This document shows positions 8,277-17,096 of a stretch of 55,295 bases of DNA, one piece after another. The stretch comes from Microtetraspora fusca. GTDB taxonomy: Bacteria > Actinomycetota > Actinomycetes > Streptosporangiales > Streptosporangiaceae. Where the stretch lies: positions 1 to 55,295 of the forward strand of contig NZ_BBYK01000081.1 of NCBI RefSeq assembly GCF_001570365.1, in the 5' to 3' direction. The notes below the pieces were generated by a model that was not told the origin of the DNA, did not search any database, and worked only from the letters and a program-made list of their open reading frames with translations. Each line of letters starts with the position of its first letter. The stretch's first letter is position 1. Position numbers and translations under genes: made by a program.

Positions 8277-10625
8277 TCAGCTCGCCACGATCTCCGGGGC
8301 GCGCTCCTCGTTGTTGGAGGCGATGCTGCCCGAGCGGCGCTTGGACACCACGATCGCGGTCACCACCACCGCGAGGGCGACGACCGTGACGCCGACGCGC
8401 AGCGCGACGTTGTCGGCGTAGGCCACGACCGCCGGGGCGATCAGCAGCGCCACCAGGTTCATCACCTTGATCAGCGGGTTGATCGCGGGGCCCGCGGTGT
8501 CCTTGAACGGGTCGCCGACGGTGTCGCCGATGACGGTCGCCGCGTGGGCCTCCGACCCCTTGCCGCCGTGGTGGCCGTCCTCGACCAGCTTCTTGGCGTT
8601 GTCCCAGGCGCCGCCGGAGTTGGCCAGGAACACCGCCATCAGGGTGCCGGCGGCGATCGCGCCCGCCAGGTAGGCCCCGAGCGGCGCGTACCCGAGGGCG
8701 AAGCCGACGGCGATGGGCGTCATGACGGCGAGCAGGCCGGGCGTGGCCAGCTCGCGCAGCGAGTCGCGGGTGCAGATGTCCACCACGCGGCCGTAGTCGG
8801 GCTGCTCGCTTCCGTCCATGATCCCGGGCTTGGTGCGGAACTGCTCGCGCACCTCGAAGACGACGCGTCCGGCCGCCCGGCCGACGGCCATGATCGCCAG
8901 GCCGGAGAACAGGAACACGACCGCGGCGCCGACGACCAGACCGACCAGTGTGTTCGGCGAGTCGACCGAGAGGCTGAAGTTCGCGAACGCCCCCAGCGCC
9001 TCCTTGACGCCCTGGCTGGCCTTGGCGAGCTGGTCCTCGACGGCCGTACGGAAGGACCCGAACAGCGCCGTCGCGGCCAGTACGGCGGTCGCGATGGCGA
9101 TGCCCTTGGTGATGGCCTTGGTGGTGTTGCCGACCGCGTCGAGGGAGGTGAGCACGCGGGCGCCCTCACCCTCGACGTCGCCGGACATCTCCGCGATGCC
9201 CTGGGCGTTGTCGGAGACCGGGCCGAACGTGTCCATGGAGACGATCACGCCGACCGTGGTCAGCAGGCCGGTGCCGGCGAGCGCGACCGCGAACAGCGCC
9301 ACGGTCACGTTCCCGAAGCCGAGCAGGAACGCGCCGTAGACGGCGCCGCCGATGAGGAGCGCGGAGTAGACGGCGGACTCCAGACCGACCGAGATGCCGG
9401 ACAGGATGACGGTCGCCGGGCCGGTCAGCGAGCTCTCCCCGATCTCCCTCACGGGACGCCGGTTGGTCTCGGTGAAGTAGCCGGTGAGGATCTGGATCGC
9501 GCTGGCGAGCACCAGACCGATCAGCACGGCACCGATGGCGATCAGGCGCGGGTCGGAGCCCAGAGCCGCGATCTCCTTGCTCACGCCGTTCATCTCGGAG
9601 AAGCTCGCGGGCAGGTACACGAAGGCGGCGACCGCCACCAGCACCGCGGAGATGGCCGCGGAGATGAAGAAGCCGCGGTTGATCGCGGCCATCCCGTTGC
9701 GGTCGCCCGAGCGCGGCGCGGTGGTGAAGATGCCGATGATCGCCGTGATGACGCCGATCATCGGGACGATCAGCGGGAACACCAGGCCCTCGGTGCCGAA
9801 GGCGGCCTTGCCCAGGATCAGGCTGGCGACCAGCATGACCGCGTACGACTCGAACAGGTCGGCCGCCATGCCGGCGCAGTCGCCGACGTTGTCGCCCACG
9901 TTGTCGGCGATGGTGGCCGCGTTGCGGGGGTCGTCCTCCGGGATGCCCTGCTCCACCTTGCCGACCAGGTCGGCGCCGACGTCGGCGGCCTTGGTGAAGA
10001 TGCCGCCGCCGACACGCATGAACATGGCGAGCAGCGCGGCGCCGAAGCCGAAGCCCTCAAGGACGCTGGGCGCGTCGCCCTTGTAGATGAGCACGACGAT
10101 CGCCGCGCCGAGAAGGCCGAGGCCCACCGTGAACATGCCCGCCACGCCGCCGGTGCGGAAGGCGATCCGCATCGCGGCCTTCTCGCCCGGCGTGATGCCC
10201 TCACCACCCGCCTGCGCGCCCCGGGCGGCCGCGGCGACGCGGACGTTGCCGCGTACGGCGAGCCACATGCCGGTGAAACCGGTCAACGCGGAGAACACCG
10301 CGCCCACCACGAAGAAAACGGACCGTCCCACGGCCACGCCGGTCGAGGACGACGGCAGCAGGAACAGTAGGAAAGGAATGATGACGACGAAGAGGGCCAG
10401 CGTACGGAACTGCCGCGTGAGGTACGCGGCGGCGCCTTGCTGCACGGCCCGGGCGATGTTCTGCATTCGCTCGGTGCCCTGCCCCGCTGAGAGCACCTCG
10501 CGGACGAGACCGCCCGCGACGGCGAGAGCGATCAGGGCCACCGCGGCGACCACGACGACAAGAGTGAGATGGGATCCGTTCAGGGATACCGCTGCGCCTT
10601 CGTCAGCGGCGAGATAGGCAGACAT
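8277..10625 (-). CDS. hppA: Membrane-bound proton-translocating pyrophosphatase
   Basis: The 782-residue protein is a multi-pass H+-PPase that couples pyrophosphate hydrolysis to proton export. It carries the substrate motif D-V-G-A-D-L-V-G-K-V-E and the acidic repeats D-D-P-R-N-A-A-T-I-A-D-N-V-G-D-N. In G-N-T-T-K-A the position that sets potassium dependence is Lys, which in this family marks K+-independent, proton-pumping enzymes. The start is the ATG at 10625, with GAGGAGGACGG just upstream. The gene lies next to the bldG operon, as in Streptomyces. Confidence 0.95.
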   Translation of the reverse strand: MSAYLAADEGAAVSLNGSHLTLVVVVAAVALIALAVAGGLVREVLSAGQGTERMQNIARAVQQGAAAYLTRQFRTLALFVVIIPFLLFLLPSSSTGVAVGRSVFFVVGAVFSALTGFTGMWLAVRGNVRVAAAARGAQAGGEGITPGEKAAMRIAFRTGGVAGMFTVGLGLLGAAIVVLIYKGDAPSVLEGFGFGAALLAMFMRVGGGIFTKAADVGADLVGKVEQGIPEDDPRNAATIADNVGDNVGDCAGMAADLFESYAVMLVASLILGKAAFGTEGLVFPLIVPMIGVITAIIGIFTTAPRSGDRNGMAAINRGFFISAAISAVLVAVAAFVYLPASFSEMNGVSKEIAALGSDPRLIAIGAVLIGLVLASAIQILTGYFTETNRRPVREIGESSLTGPATVILSGISVGLESAVYSALLIGGAVYGAFLLGFGNVTVALFAVALAGTGLLTTVGVIVSMDTFGPVSDNAQGIAEMSGDVEGEGARVLTSLDAVGNTTKAITKGIAIATAVLAATALFGSFRTAVEDQLAKASQGVKEALGAFANFSLSVDSPNTLVGLVVGAAVVFLFSGLAIMAVGRAAGRVVFEVREQFRTKPGIMDGSEQPDYGRVVDICTRDSLRELATPGLLAVMTPIAVGFALGYAPLGAYLAGAIAAGTLMAVFLANSGGAWDNAKKLVEDGHHGGKGSEAHAATVIGDTVGDPFKDTAGPAINPLIKVMNLVALLIAPAVVAYADNVALRVGVTVVALAVVVTAIVVSKRRSGSIASNNEERAPEIVAS

Positions 10626-10986
10626 CCGTCCTCCTCGGCCAGACGGGTTCTGGAGTCCGCGCGAACAACAAAGAAATGCGCTGCTATCCACGCCGACTCG
10701 TATGTCCCGGGCGGCGCTGCTGTAAAGGTTTCGGCGGGCCGAGCGGCGCCTTCCGGGTGGTTGGCAGTGCCGCTTCCGGTTGCATCCGCAATACCTTGGC
10801 CGGTGCCGGGAGTCTACGCAGCGGGGCGTCGGATATGAAGGCCCTTTCGACCGCCAATCGCGACGGCGTTTCGCAATAGGGTGATCTTTGCCTGCTTAAG
10901 CCGGTTGCTTGACCCTTTGCGGTCAATATGACGGCGGACCGAATCGAGTGTTTCGGATGACCGTATATCGGGGACGTTGAGCAACA
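10626..10986. other. Long hppA upstream region with one inverted repeat
   Basis: About 360 bases separate the hppA start from the terminator of the bldG operon, with no convincing gene on either strand. TTGACC at 10909-10914 and GGTCAA at 10921-10926 form a perfect inverted repeat with a 6-base spacer, a possible operator. The region should hold the hppA promoter on the minus strand. Confidence 0.4.
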
Positions 10987-11029
10987 CAAAAAGATCGAGC
11001 GCCGCCCCCTGCAGGGAGGCACTCGATCT
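10987..11029 (-). terminator. Rho-independent terminator of the bldG operon
   Basis: Read on the minus strand, AGATCGAG (11029-11022) begins a stem of about 12 bp closed by CTCGATCT (10999-10992) and followed by a run of T residues. It starts 5 bases beyond the stop of the anti-sigma-factor-like gene. It is one of the few terminators in the window with a true T-run. Confidence 0.85.
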
Positions 11030-11033
11030 CGAA

Positions 11034-11462
11034 TCAGACCGCTGCTACGCCGTTGGGCGACGCGGGCCAGCTCATGCGGATCCGCATGCCCTTGGCTCCG
11101 GATGACACCTCGACGTCGTCGGCCAGGCCCGCGATGACCGCGATCCCGAGGCCTGGCATCTCGGGCACGAGACTGCCGTCCGCGGGAATCACGGGCTGCT
11201 GGAGGTCCTCGCTCGGGGCGACGTCGGTGACGGTCACCTCGAAGCGTCCCGAGTCGTCGCGCAACTCGATGACGATCGGCTCTCCCGGGCAATGGACGCG
11301 ATGCGCCTCCACTGCCCGCGAGCACGCCTCTCCGACGGCGAGCCGCACCTCGTCCAGCAGCGCCTCCGACACTCCGGTGCGCCGGGCGATGGCCGTCGCG
11401 ACCAGCCGTGCCGTACGCACGTGGGCCGGGAGAGCGCTGAACGTCAGCTCGACGGTGGCCAT
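11034..11462 (-). CDS. Anti-sigma-factor-like HATPase (BldG partner)
   Basis: The 142-residue protein has the HATPase_c_2 fold of RsbW/SpoIIAB anti-sigma kinases. The order L-L-D-E-V-R-L-A-V-G-E-A (N-box helix), F-E-V-T-V-T-D (G1 strand) and G-L-G-I-A-V-I (G2) is present. Two usual ATP/Mg residues are altered: the N-box Asn position reads Arg (E-A-C-S-R-A-V, R49), and D-x-G in the G1 box reads D-V-A. It follows bldG by 16 bases with GAGGAG before its ATG, so the two are co-transcribed. Expected role: binding a sigma factor and/or BldG. Kinase activity is uncertain given the substitutions. Confidence 0.82.
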   Translation of the reverse strand: MATVELTFSALPAHVRTARLVATAIARRTGVSEALLDEVRLAVGEACSRAVEAHRVHCPGEPIVIELRDDSGRFEVTVTDVAPSEDLQQPVIPADGSLVPEMPGLGIAVIAGLADDVEVSSGAKGMRIRMSWPASPNGVAAV

Positions 11463-11478
11463 GCTGGCTCCTCGGCCG

Positions 11479-11829
11479 TCACTTGTCTCGGCCGTGGGCT
11501 TCCTTGGCCTCGTCCACCGAGGCGTAGATCCCGAAGACCTTGGTGAGACCGGTGATACGGAAGATCTTCAGGATGCGCTCCTGTGTGCAGACGAGCTCCA
11601 GGGAGCCGTCGTGCGCCCGCACCCGCTTGAGGCCGCCGACCAACACGCCGAGGCCGGTCGAGTCGAGGAAGTCCACCTTCTCCATGTTCACAAGGAGGTG
11701 GAAGTTGCCCTTGTTGACCAGGTCGATCAGCAGCTCACGCAGTCGGGGCGCGGTGTAGACGTCGATCTCACCTTCGACATCGACGATGGTGAGGTTGTCC
11801 TCGGAATGGTGGTCCAACTTCAGATCCAC
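11479..11829 (-). CDS. bldG: Anti-anti-sigma factor BldG
   Basis: The 116-residue STAS-domain protein is very close to Streptomyces Bld[10 protein letters not shown] near residue 20, [15 protein letters not shown] with the phosphorylatable Ser57, and [13 protein letters not shown]. BldG controls differentiation and antibiotic production in Streptomyces by binding anti-sigma factors when unphosphorylated. The GTG at 11829 with GGAGGA directly upstream gives the expected length; an ATG seven codons earlier is possible. hppA downstream and the helicase upstream match the Streptomyces bldG locus. Confidence 0.92.
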   Translation of the reverse strand: MDLKLDHHSEDNLTIVDVEGEIDVYTAPRLRELLIDLVNKGNFHLLVNMEKVDFLDSTGLGVLVGGLKRVRAHDGSLELVCTQERILKIFRITGLTKVFGIYASVDEAKEAHGRDK

Positions 11830-12004
11830 AGATCCTCCAGCGCCTTGCATGCGTAGGTCCTCGGATGGGGTCGTGCATCCTGGTAGCTCGGAAAGCCCCA
11901 GAAGAACGACCCCGACGCGCGGCATTCAACCACGCTATGACTCCGTGTCTATACGAAATCCCGACTCCGAGCGACTCTCCCCACAGATGCCATAGTGGAA
12001 ACCA

Positions 12005-14317
12005 GTGACTTCGTCTACCTCACCTTCACGTCGGACCGGCCCTCTCCTGGCGCGGCTGCTCTCGGCGCCGTCGCGCAGCGGGCGGGTCACCCATGTCGAG
12101 CACGTTCCAGCACGTCAGGCGGGCCAGGCCAGATGGCCTGAATGGGCCCCTGACGTGCTGGTGAGCCGCTTGGAGAACCACGGCATATCGGGCCTTTGGC
12201 AGCACCAGCTCGACACCGCCGAGCACGTCCGACGTGGCCAAAACGTGATCATTGCCACTGGCACCGCCTCGGGAAAGTCCCTGGCGTACCAGCTCCCGGC
12301 CGTCGCCCACGTCGTGGAGGGCGGCACGGTGCTCTACCTCACCCCCACCAAGGCGCTGGCCGCCGACCAGCTCCGTGCGATCAGGGCACTGGCGCTGGCC
12401 CAGGTGAGGGCGGCCACCTACGACGGTGACACGCCCGCCGACGAACGTCTCTGGGTGCGGCGGCATGCCAACTACGTCCTGACGAACCCCGACATGCTGC
12501 ACCGGTCGATGCTCCCCGGCCACGCCCGGTGGTCCTCGTTCTGGCGGCGGCTGCGCCTGGTGATCGTCGACGAGTGCCACGGCTACCGCGGCGTCTTCGG
12601 CTCGCACGTCGCCCAGATCCTGCGCCGGCTGCGCCGGATCTGCGCCAAGTACGGCTCCAGCCCGACCTTCCTGCTGGCCTCCGCCACGGCGAGCGACCCC
12701 GCCGTCGCCGGAAGCCGGCTGACGGGCCTGGAAATGGCCGAGGTGACCGCGGACGCCTCCCCCCGGGGTTCCGCGACCTTCGCCCTCTGGGAGCCGCCCC
12801 TGACCGACCTGCGGGGCGAGAACGGTGCCCCGATCCGCCGGACGGCCGCCGCGGAGACCGCCGACCTGCTCTCCGACCTCGTCGTCGAAGGGGTGCGGAC
12901 GCTGGCCTTCGTCAGGTCCCGGCGCGGCGCCGAGACGATCGCGCTCGCCGCCCGCAGGAATCTGGAGGAGGTCTCCCCCGAGCTGCCGGCCCAGGTGGCG
13001 GCCTACCGCGCGGGCTTCCTCGCCGAGGACAGGCGGGATCTGGAGAAAGCGCTGCGCTCCGGAGAGCTGACGGGTCTGGCCACCACCAACGCCCTGGAAC
13101 TCGGCGTCGACGTGTCCGGGCTGGACGCCGTCCTCATCGCGGGGTGGCCGGGCACCCGCGCCTCCCTGTGGCAGCAGGCGGGGCGGGCCGGGCGGGCGGG
13201 ACAGGACGCCCTCGCCGTGCTCATCGCCCGGGACGACCCTCTGGACACCTACCTCGTCCACCACCCGGAGGCGCTGTTCGGCCGCCCGGTGGAGGCGATC
13301 GTCCTCGATCCGGACAATCCGTACGTGCTGGCGCCCCACCTGTGCGCGGCCGCCGCGGAGATCCCCTTGACCGAGCCGGATCTGGAGATCTTCGGCCCCA
13401 CCGCCACGGACGTCCTGGACGACCTCGTGGCGCGTGGGATGCTGCGCAAGCGCGCCACCGGCTGGTTCTGGACCAGCCGGGAGCGCGCCTGCGACCTGGC
13501 CGACATCCGCGGCGCGGGCGGGGCCCCGATCCAGGTGGTGGAGGCCGACACCGGACGGCTCCTCGGCACCGTGGACGAGCCCTCCGCCCACATGTCCGTC
13601 CATCCCGGAGCGGTCTACCTCCATCAGGGGGAGACGTTCGTCGTGGACCTGCTCGATCTCGACGGCGACGTCGCCCTTGTCACGGCCGCCGAGCCCGACT
13701 ACTCCACCTATGCCCGGGACGTCACCGACATCCGGGTGGTCGAGTCGCTCCGGGCGCGCCCCTTCGGCCCGGGCGAGCTGCATTTCGGCTCGGTGGAGGT
13801 GACCCAGCAGGTCGTGTCGTACATCAAGCGGCGCACCCAGACCGGCGAGTCCCTCGGCGAGGAGCCGCTCGACCTGCCGCCCCGGACCCTGCACACGCGG
13901 GCGGTCTGGTGGACCCTGCCCGACTCCGCGCTCGCGCCCCTGATGACGGCCACAGAGGGCAAGCCGGTGGATCTCGGCGGCGCCGCCCACGCCGCCGAAC
14001 ACGCCTCCATCGGCCTGCTCCCCCTTTTCGCCACATGCGATCGATGGGACATCGGCGGCGTATCCACCCCGATTCATCAGGACACCGGCCTTCTCACCGT
14101 CTTCGTCTACGACGGCCACGACGGCGGCGCGGGCTTCGCCGAGCGCGGCTTCGCCCGCGCCGCCGACTGGCTCTCCGCGACCCGCGAGGCCATCGCCTCG
14201 TGTGAATGCGACCAGGGCTGCCCGTCGTGCATCCAGTCCCCCAAGTGCGGCAACGGCAACGAGCCACTCGACAAGGCCGGCGCGCTCCGCCTGCTCGACA
14301 TCCTCCTGACCTCCTGA
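12005..14317 (+). CDS. DEAD/DEAH-box helicase with C-terminal DUF1998-type cysteine cluster
   Basis: The 770-residue protein has both RecA-like helicase domains: A-T-G-T-A-S-G-K-S (Walker A) near residue 83, D-E-C-H (motif II), S-A-T-A-S (motif III), and Q-Q-A-G-R-A-G-R-A-G (motif VI). The C-terminus holds C-E-C-D-Q-G-C-P-S-C-I-Q-S-P-K-C-G, the DUF1998/MZB zinc-binding cluster of MrfA/YprA/Hrq1-type 3'-to-5' helicases. Such proteins unwind damaged DNA; this one belongs to the helicase/secretion-neighbourhood group that sits beside actinobacterial tad genes. Start is GTG. Its last bases are the first copy of a 35-bp tandem repeat. Confidence 0.92.
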   Translation: MTSSTSPSRRTGPLLARLLSAPSRSGRVTHVEHVPARQAGQARWPEWAPDVLVSRLENHGISGLWQHQLDTAEHVRRGQNVIIATGTASGKSLAYQLPAVAHVVEGGTVLYLTPTKALAADQLRAIRALALAQVRAATYDGDTPADERLWVRRHANYVLTNPDMLHRSMLPGHARWSSFWRRLRLVIVDECHGYRGVFGSHVAQILRRLRRICAKYGSSPTFLLASATASDPAVAGSRLTGLEMAEVTADASPRGSATFALWEPPLTDLRGENGAPIRRTAAAETADLLSDLVVEGVRTLAFVRSRRGAETIALAARRNLEEVSPELPAQVAAYRAGFLAEDRRDLEKALRSGELTGLATTNALELGVDVSGLDAVLIAGWPGTRASLWQQAGRAGRAGQDALAVLIARDDPLDTYLVHHPEALFGRPVEAIVLDPDNPYVLAPHLCAAAAEIPLTEPDLEIFGPTATDVLDDLVARGMLRKRATGWFWTSRERACDLADIRGAGGAPIQVVEADTGRLLGTVDEPSAHMSVHPGAVYLHQGETFVVDLLDLDGDVALVTAAEPDYSTYARDVTDIRVVESLRARPFGPGELHFGSVEVTQQVVSYIKRRTQTGESLGEEPLDLPPRTLHTRAVWWTLPDSALAPLMTATEGKPVDLGGAAHAAEHASIGLLPLFATCDRWDIGGVSTPIHQDTGLLTVFVYDGHDGGAGFAERGFARAADWLSATREAIASCECDQGCPSCIQSPKCGNGNEPLDKAGALRLLDILLTS

Positions 14318-14462
14318 CCGCACCCCTGCCAACATGCTCCTCACCTCCCTGACCTCACGCCTGCTCGACACCCTCCTCACCTCCCGACCGCACGCCTGCT
14401 CGACACCCTCCTCACCTCCCGACCGCACGCCTGCTCGACACCCTCCTCACCCCCTGACCGCA
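14288..14462 (+). repeat. Five tandem 35-bp repeats beginning inside the helicase gene
   Basis: Units start at 14288, 14323, 14358, 14393 and 14428. The first is the 3' end of the helicase gene, including its stop codon and 5 bases beyond. The second is the most diverged. Units 3 and 4 appear identical, and unit 5 differs at only a few bases. The period is not a multiple of three, so extra copies lie outside the reading frame. This looks like slippage or unequal-crossover expansion of a gene end. Confidence 0.85.
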
Positions 14463-14534
14463 CGCCGGCCTCCGGCACGCACTCCCGGCGGGCCCTCCCT
14501 CGGGCACGCGCCCCGGGCGGGCCTTCCCCGGCGC

Positions 14535-14996
14535 TCAGGGGGTGGTTACGGGTCCGGCGCGGGCCCGAGCCGTCGCGGTGGCGCTGCCGAGCAGGGGCAG
14601 GATCCGGGGCACCGGAACGGACGCGGTGACGCTCACAACGCCCTCGGAAAGGTCGCAGGAGTCCATCCGCGCTCCGTTGGCCACCGCCACCGCTCTGGCG
14701 CGTCCACAAGCGTTCTGGGGGCCGGAGAGGGCCTGTGCGGCCGCCGCCAGAGCGCTGAGATCCGCCGCGCTCTGCGCACGGTGGCGTGCCACCCTCGCCG
14801 CGCCCGTCTGGAGGACGACCAGAGCGACGATCCACACCACGGCCATGAGCGTGACCATCCAGATCGTGGCCGCCCCTCTCTCCTTCTGATCGCGCCCGGC
14901 CACCCCTGCCGCGCCGCGCGCGACCGGCTCCGGACCTCCCCACCTGGCCGCTCGCCCACCCTCGCCTCCTGCCCCCGAGCTCACCTCTTGCCCCAC
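14535..14996 (-). CDS. TadE/TadG-like protein of the helicase/secretion neighbourhood
   Basis: The 153-residue product has a Gly/Ala/Arg-rich N-terminus, then R-G-A-A-T-I-W and a single hydrophobic helix (M-V-T-L-M-A-V-V-W-I-V-A-L-V-V-L), then R-A-Q-S-A-A-D-L-S-A-L-A-A-A. That is the signature of TadE/G-like pseudopilins encoded beside actinobacterial DEAH helicases. Such proteins are minor pilins of the Tad/Flp pilus. The GTG at 14996 follows GGAAGGACA; internal GTG codons nearer the helix are alternatives. It is the last gene of the leftward tad operon. Confidence 0.78.
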   Translation of the reverse strand: MGQEVSSGAGGEGGRAARWGGPEPVARGAAGVAGRDQKERGAATIWMVTLMAVVWIVALVVLQTGAARVARHRAQSAADLSALAAAAQALSGPQNACGRARAVAVANGARMDSCDLSEGVVSVTASVPVPRILPLLGSATATARARAGPVTTP

Positions 14997-15085
14997 TGTC
15001 CTTCCGACCTCCCTCCCCGCCGTCGCACCCGCCCGCCTCCGGCTCCGCCCTCTCCACCCTCCCCCTCACTTCCCACCGTGTGTCC

Positions 15086-15130
15086 CGCCGTTCCACGGGC
15101 CGTCGTTCCACGGGCCGTCGTTCCACGGCC
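15086..15130. repeat. Three tandem 15-bp repeats
   Basis: The unit CGTCGTTCCACGGGC occurs at 15086-15100 (one change), 15101-15115 and 15116-15130 (one change), in the gap between the two TadE-type genes. Confidence 0.7.
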
Positions 15131-15142
15131 CCGGTGTGCCCC

Positions 15143-15727
15143 CTAGCTCACCTCTCGCCGCCCACCGCTCTTCCGACCTCTCGCGCGCCTTTCGCCCACC
15201 GTCTGCTTCACCGCCGTCTCCACCTCCGTCGGCCCCTCCGCTCGCCCTGCATCGGCCGCGCTGCGGGATATCCAGGCCGCGCCGGACACGCCGGTGGAGA
15301 GGTCGAGGACGCCGGGTTCGACGGCGACGCTGGCCGACGCCTCGATGTGGACGGGCGGAAGCATCCGTCCCCAGGTCGGCCGGACCTGGGCCGAGATCGT
15401 CACTCGCGCCATCTCACCTGCCATCGAGATGACGATCTCCGCTCCCGGCGGGGCCGAGAGCGCCGCTGCGGCGCGCACCTCGGCGACGGGCTCGCCCCGG
15501 GCCAGCGCCCTGGCTCCCGCCCGCGCCGCGTCCACACACGCCAGGTGAGCACCGACGAGAGCCACCGCCCACAGCGCTGCGCCGAGGACGGCGACCAGGG
15601 CCGGGAGTCCCACTGCGGCTTCGGCCGTGACGGAACCCTGATCTCCGCGCCGCAACGGCCGGCGGCGCGGACGCCACCGCCTGACGCTCGCACATTCGCC
15701 CTTCACGGCCCCAGCACCCGCGCCCAT
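15143..15727 (-). CDS. TadE-family minor pilin
   Basis: The 194-residue protein has an Arg-rich N-terminal tail ending G-D-Q-G-S-V-T-A-E-A-A-V-G-L-P, where Glu after the small residues is the conserved TadE processing-region mark. A hydrophobic helix (A-L-V-A-V-L-G-A-A-L-W) and a soluble C-terminal domain follow. TadE-type proteins are minor pilins assembled by the TadA/B/C machine. It starts 4 bases after the DUF4244 gene ends, so the two are probably co-translated. The last 50 residues are rich in Arg/Gly and may be disordered. Confidence 0.8.
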   Translation of the reverse strand: MGAGAGAVKGECASVRRWRPRRRPLRRGDQGSVTAEAAVGLPALVAVLGAALWAVALVGAHLACVDAARAGARALARGEPVAEVRAAAALSAPPGAEIVISMAGEMARVTISAQVRPTWGRMLPPVHIEASASVAVEPGVLDLSTGVSGAAWISRSAADAGRAEGPTEVETAVKQTVGERRARGRKSGGRREVS

Positions 15728-15730
15728 GTG

Positions 15731-15937
15731 TCACCCGGCCAGCTTGAGAGCCTTCTGGATCAGGGCGGTCAGCATGCTTCTGACTTCACCACTGGTCACG
15801 ATCTTGAAGAGAAGACCGGCGAACGCACAGGCGGCGATGGTGCCCACCGCGTATTCAGCTGTCGACATGCCGGCTTCGGCTCTTGTACGGGCGATCAAGG
15901 TCCATTGGACGGCGGTGGATCGGGCGTGGGCCCGCAC
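15731..15937 (-). CDS. DUF4244 pilin-like protein
   Basis: The C-terminal 45 residues carry A-G-M-S-T-A-E-Y-A-V-G-T-I-A-A-C-A-F-A, the hallmark of DUF4244, a short Flp-pilin-like family found in actinobacterial tad loci. Glu after M-S-T-A is the usual prepilin-processing position. It ends V-T-S-G-E-V-R-S-M-L-T-A-L. Family members have 20-30 residues before this motif, so the GTG at 15937 (68 residues) is chosen; a TTG at 15949 is also possible, and the frame stays open for another 500 bases without pilin-like sequence. This is probably the major pilin of the tad system. Confidence 0.7.
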   Translation of the reverse strand: MRAHARSTAVQWTLIARTRAEAGMSTAEYAVGTIAACAFAGLLFKIVTSGEVRSMLTALIQKALKLAG

Positions 15938-17096
15938 TGCGCCGATCAATGCGGATACGGCACGCGTGGCACTACGTGGGCGCCTTCTTTTTTCGAGCCG
16001 ACGCCCTGCAGTCGAAATGGCGGCTTCCGCAATCGGGCGACCGGTTCCGGATTGGTCGGCTCCGCGACAGAGGTCGGCGTGAAGCCGCTCCGCTGGGGCT
16101 TGGAAACGATTAGCGGCTGATTGGCGCAGTGCAGCACGGCGGCCCAGTCGCGGACCTGCGTCTGCCCGTTGGGTCGGCTGCCCGCCGCCCCCAGGACGAG
16201 CTTGCTTACCCAGATCACGCTGAGGCACTGCGAGGTGCGACTCCACCGCACCGACGCGATCAACCGGGTGGTGATCCGCGGTAACAGGATCAGGATCCGC
16301 CGACAGACACGCCAAAGGCGCACGTCGCCTCGCGTCTCGCCGACAGCCCGTTGCCCGTCCGGGGACCGGCCCATATTCGCCCGTCGTCGGCCTCTGAGAC
16401 AGCCGCACCGCGCCCCGGAGAACTGTCCGGAACGCCTGGCGTAGCGGCTCTGCGGTTTCGCCGAATTTGCCGATCCACATGCCCATCGATCCCCCTGATC
16501 GGACCCGCCACGGACCTTCCGTGGATGCCCCAAGGTTCTGCCAACAGGCGGGCTTCCCCCCAGGCCGAACGCGGTTCTGTGGATAAGACGCGACGCCGCG
16601 AGCAACTGTGGAAAACGCGGCTCCTGTTAATTAGCGGAGCGTCTACAGCGGCATCTTCGACCGCGCGTGCCGGTGACCTCCTTTTCCGAAGGCCGGGGGT
16701 TATCCACAGGTGTGGAGAGAGCTGTCCACAGCAGTCCTGTGATCAAACCTGCTGGCCAACGCCTCACTGTCGCCATCGCCGACCGGCCCAGCATTTGCGC
16801 GCGACAACCGCGGAGACGCTGCCGTCCAATGACGTAAACACCTTCACACCAGGCCGCATTGTCGTCGCAGGCTACGCATACGCGAACGCCGTCCGAACGG
16901 GGCCTGATGTACATAGGACGAACAGCAACGGATGCTGTGTCCAGCTTGCAAGGAAACGGGTGCGGCATCCAGACCTCAGAAAAACGCAACCCATGATGTC
17001 CAGACGTGAACGGAATGGACGGGAAGCGCGGCGTCCGAGCGGCCCTTTTGTCCGCGTTGCCCAGGGGTCTATCTGGTGGAGTCCCTGTGCCAGCGG
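15938..17096. other. 1.1-kb gap inside the tad operon without a recognisable gene
   Basis: Open frames exist on both strands, but none reads like a protein: they are Arg/Pro/Ser-rich, overlap each other and lack ribosome sites and family motifs. The stretch is less GC-biased than its neighbours and carries a cluster of DnaA-box-like sequences at 16578-16730. Related operons usually have tadC directly followed by the pilin gene, so this gap is unusual. Confidence 0.55.
16578..16730. promoter_or_regulatory. Cluster of DnaA-box-like sites
   Basis: Two perfect copies of the classical 9-mer are present in opposite orientations: TGTGGATAA at 16578-16586 and TTATCCACA at 16700-16708. TGTGGAAAA at 16607-16615 fits the relaxed consensus TTWTNCACA on the other strand. 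CTGTCCACA at 16722-16730 differs by one base from the actinobacterial TTGTCCACA box, and TGTGGAGAG at 16711-16719 is weaker. Five candidates in 153 bases is denser than expected by chance. There is no dnaA or dnaN nearby, so it is not an obvious oriC. Confidence 0.5.

Noticed and set aside
6900-10370. Very long rightward ORF (over 1100 codons) opposite the FUSC, SixA and HppA genes
   Set aside because: It is an antisense frame of three well-supported genes with typical high-GC shadow composition (Asp/Arg/Gly/His-rich).
14288-14462. CRISPR array
   Set aside because: The units are contiguous 35-bp tandem copies with no spacers, and no cas genes are nearby.
16578-16730. Chromosomal origin of replication
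   Set aside because: DnaA-box-like sites are present, but dnaA, dnaN and a longer box array are not. A regulatory or titration site is the safer reading.
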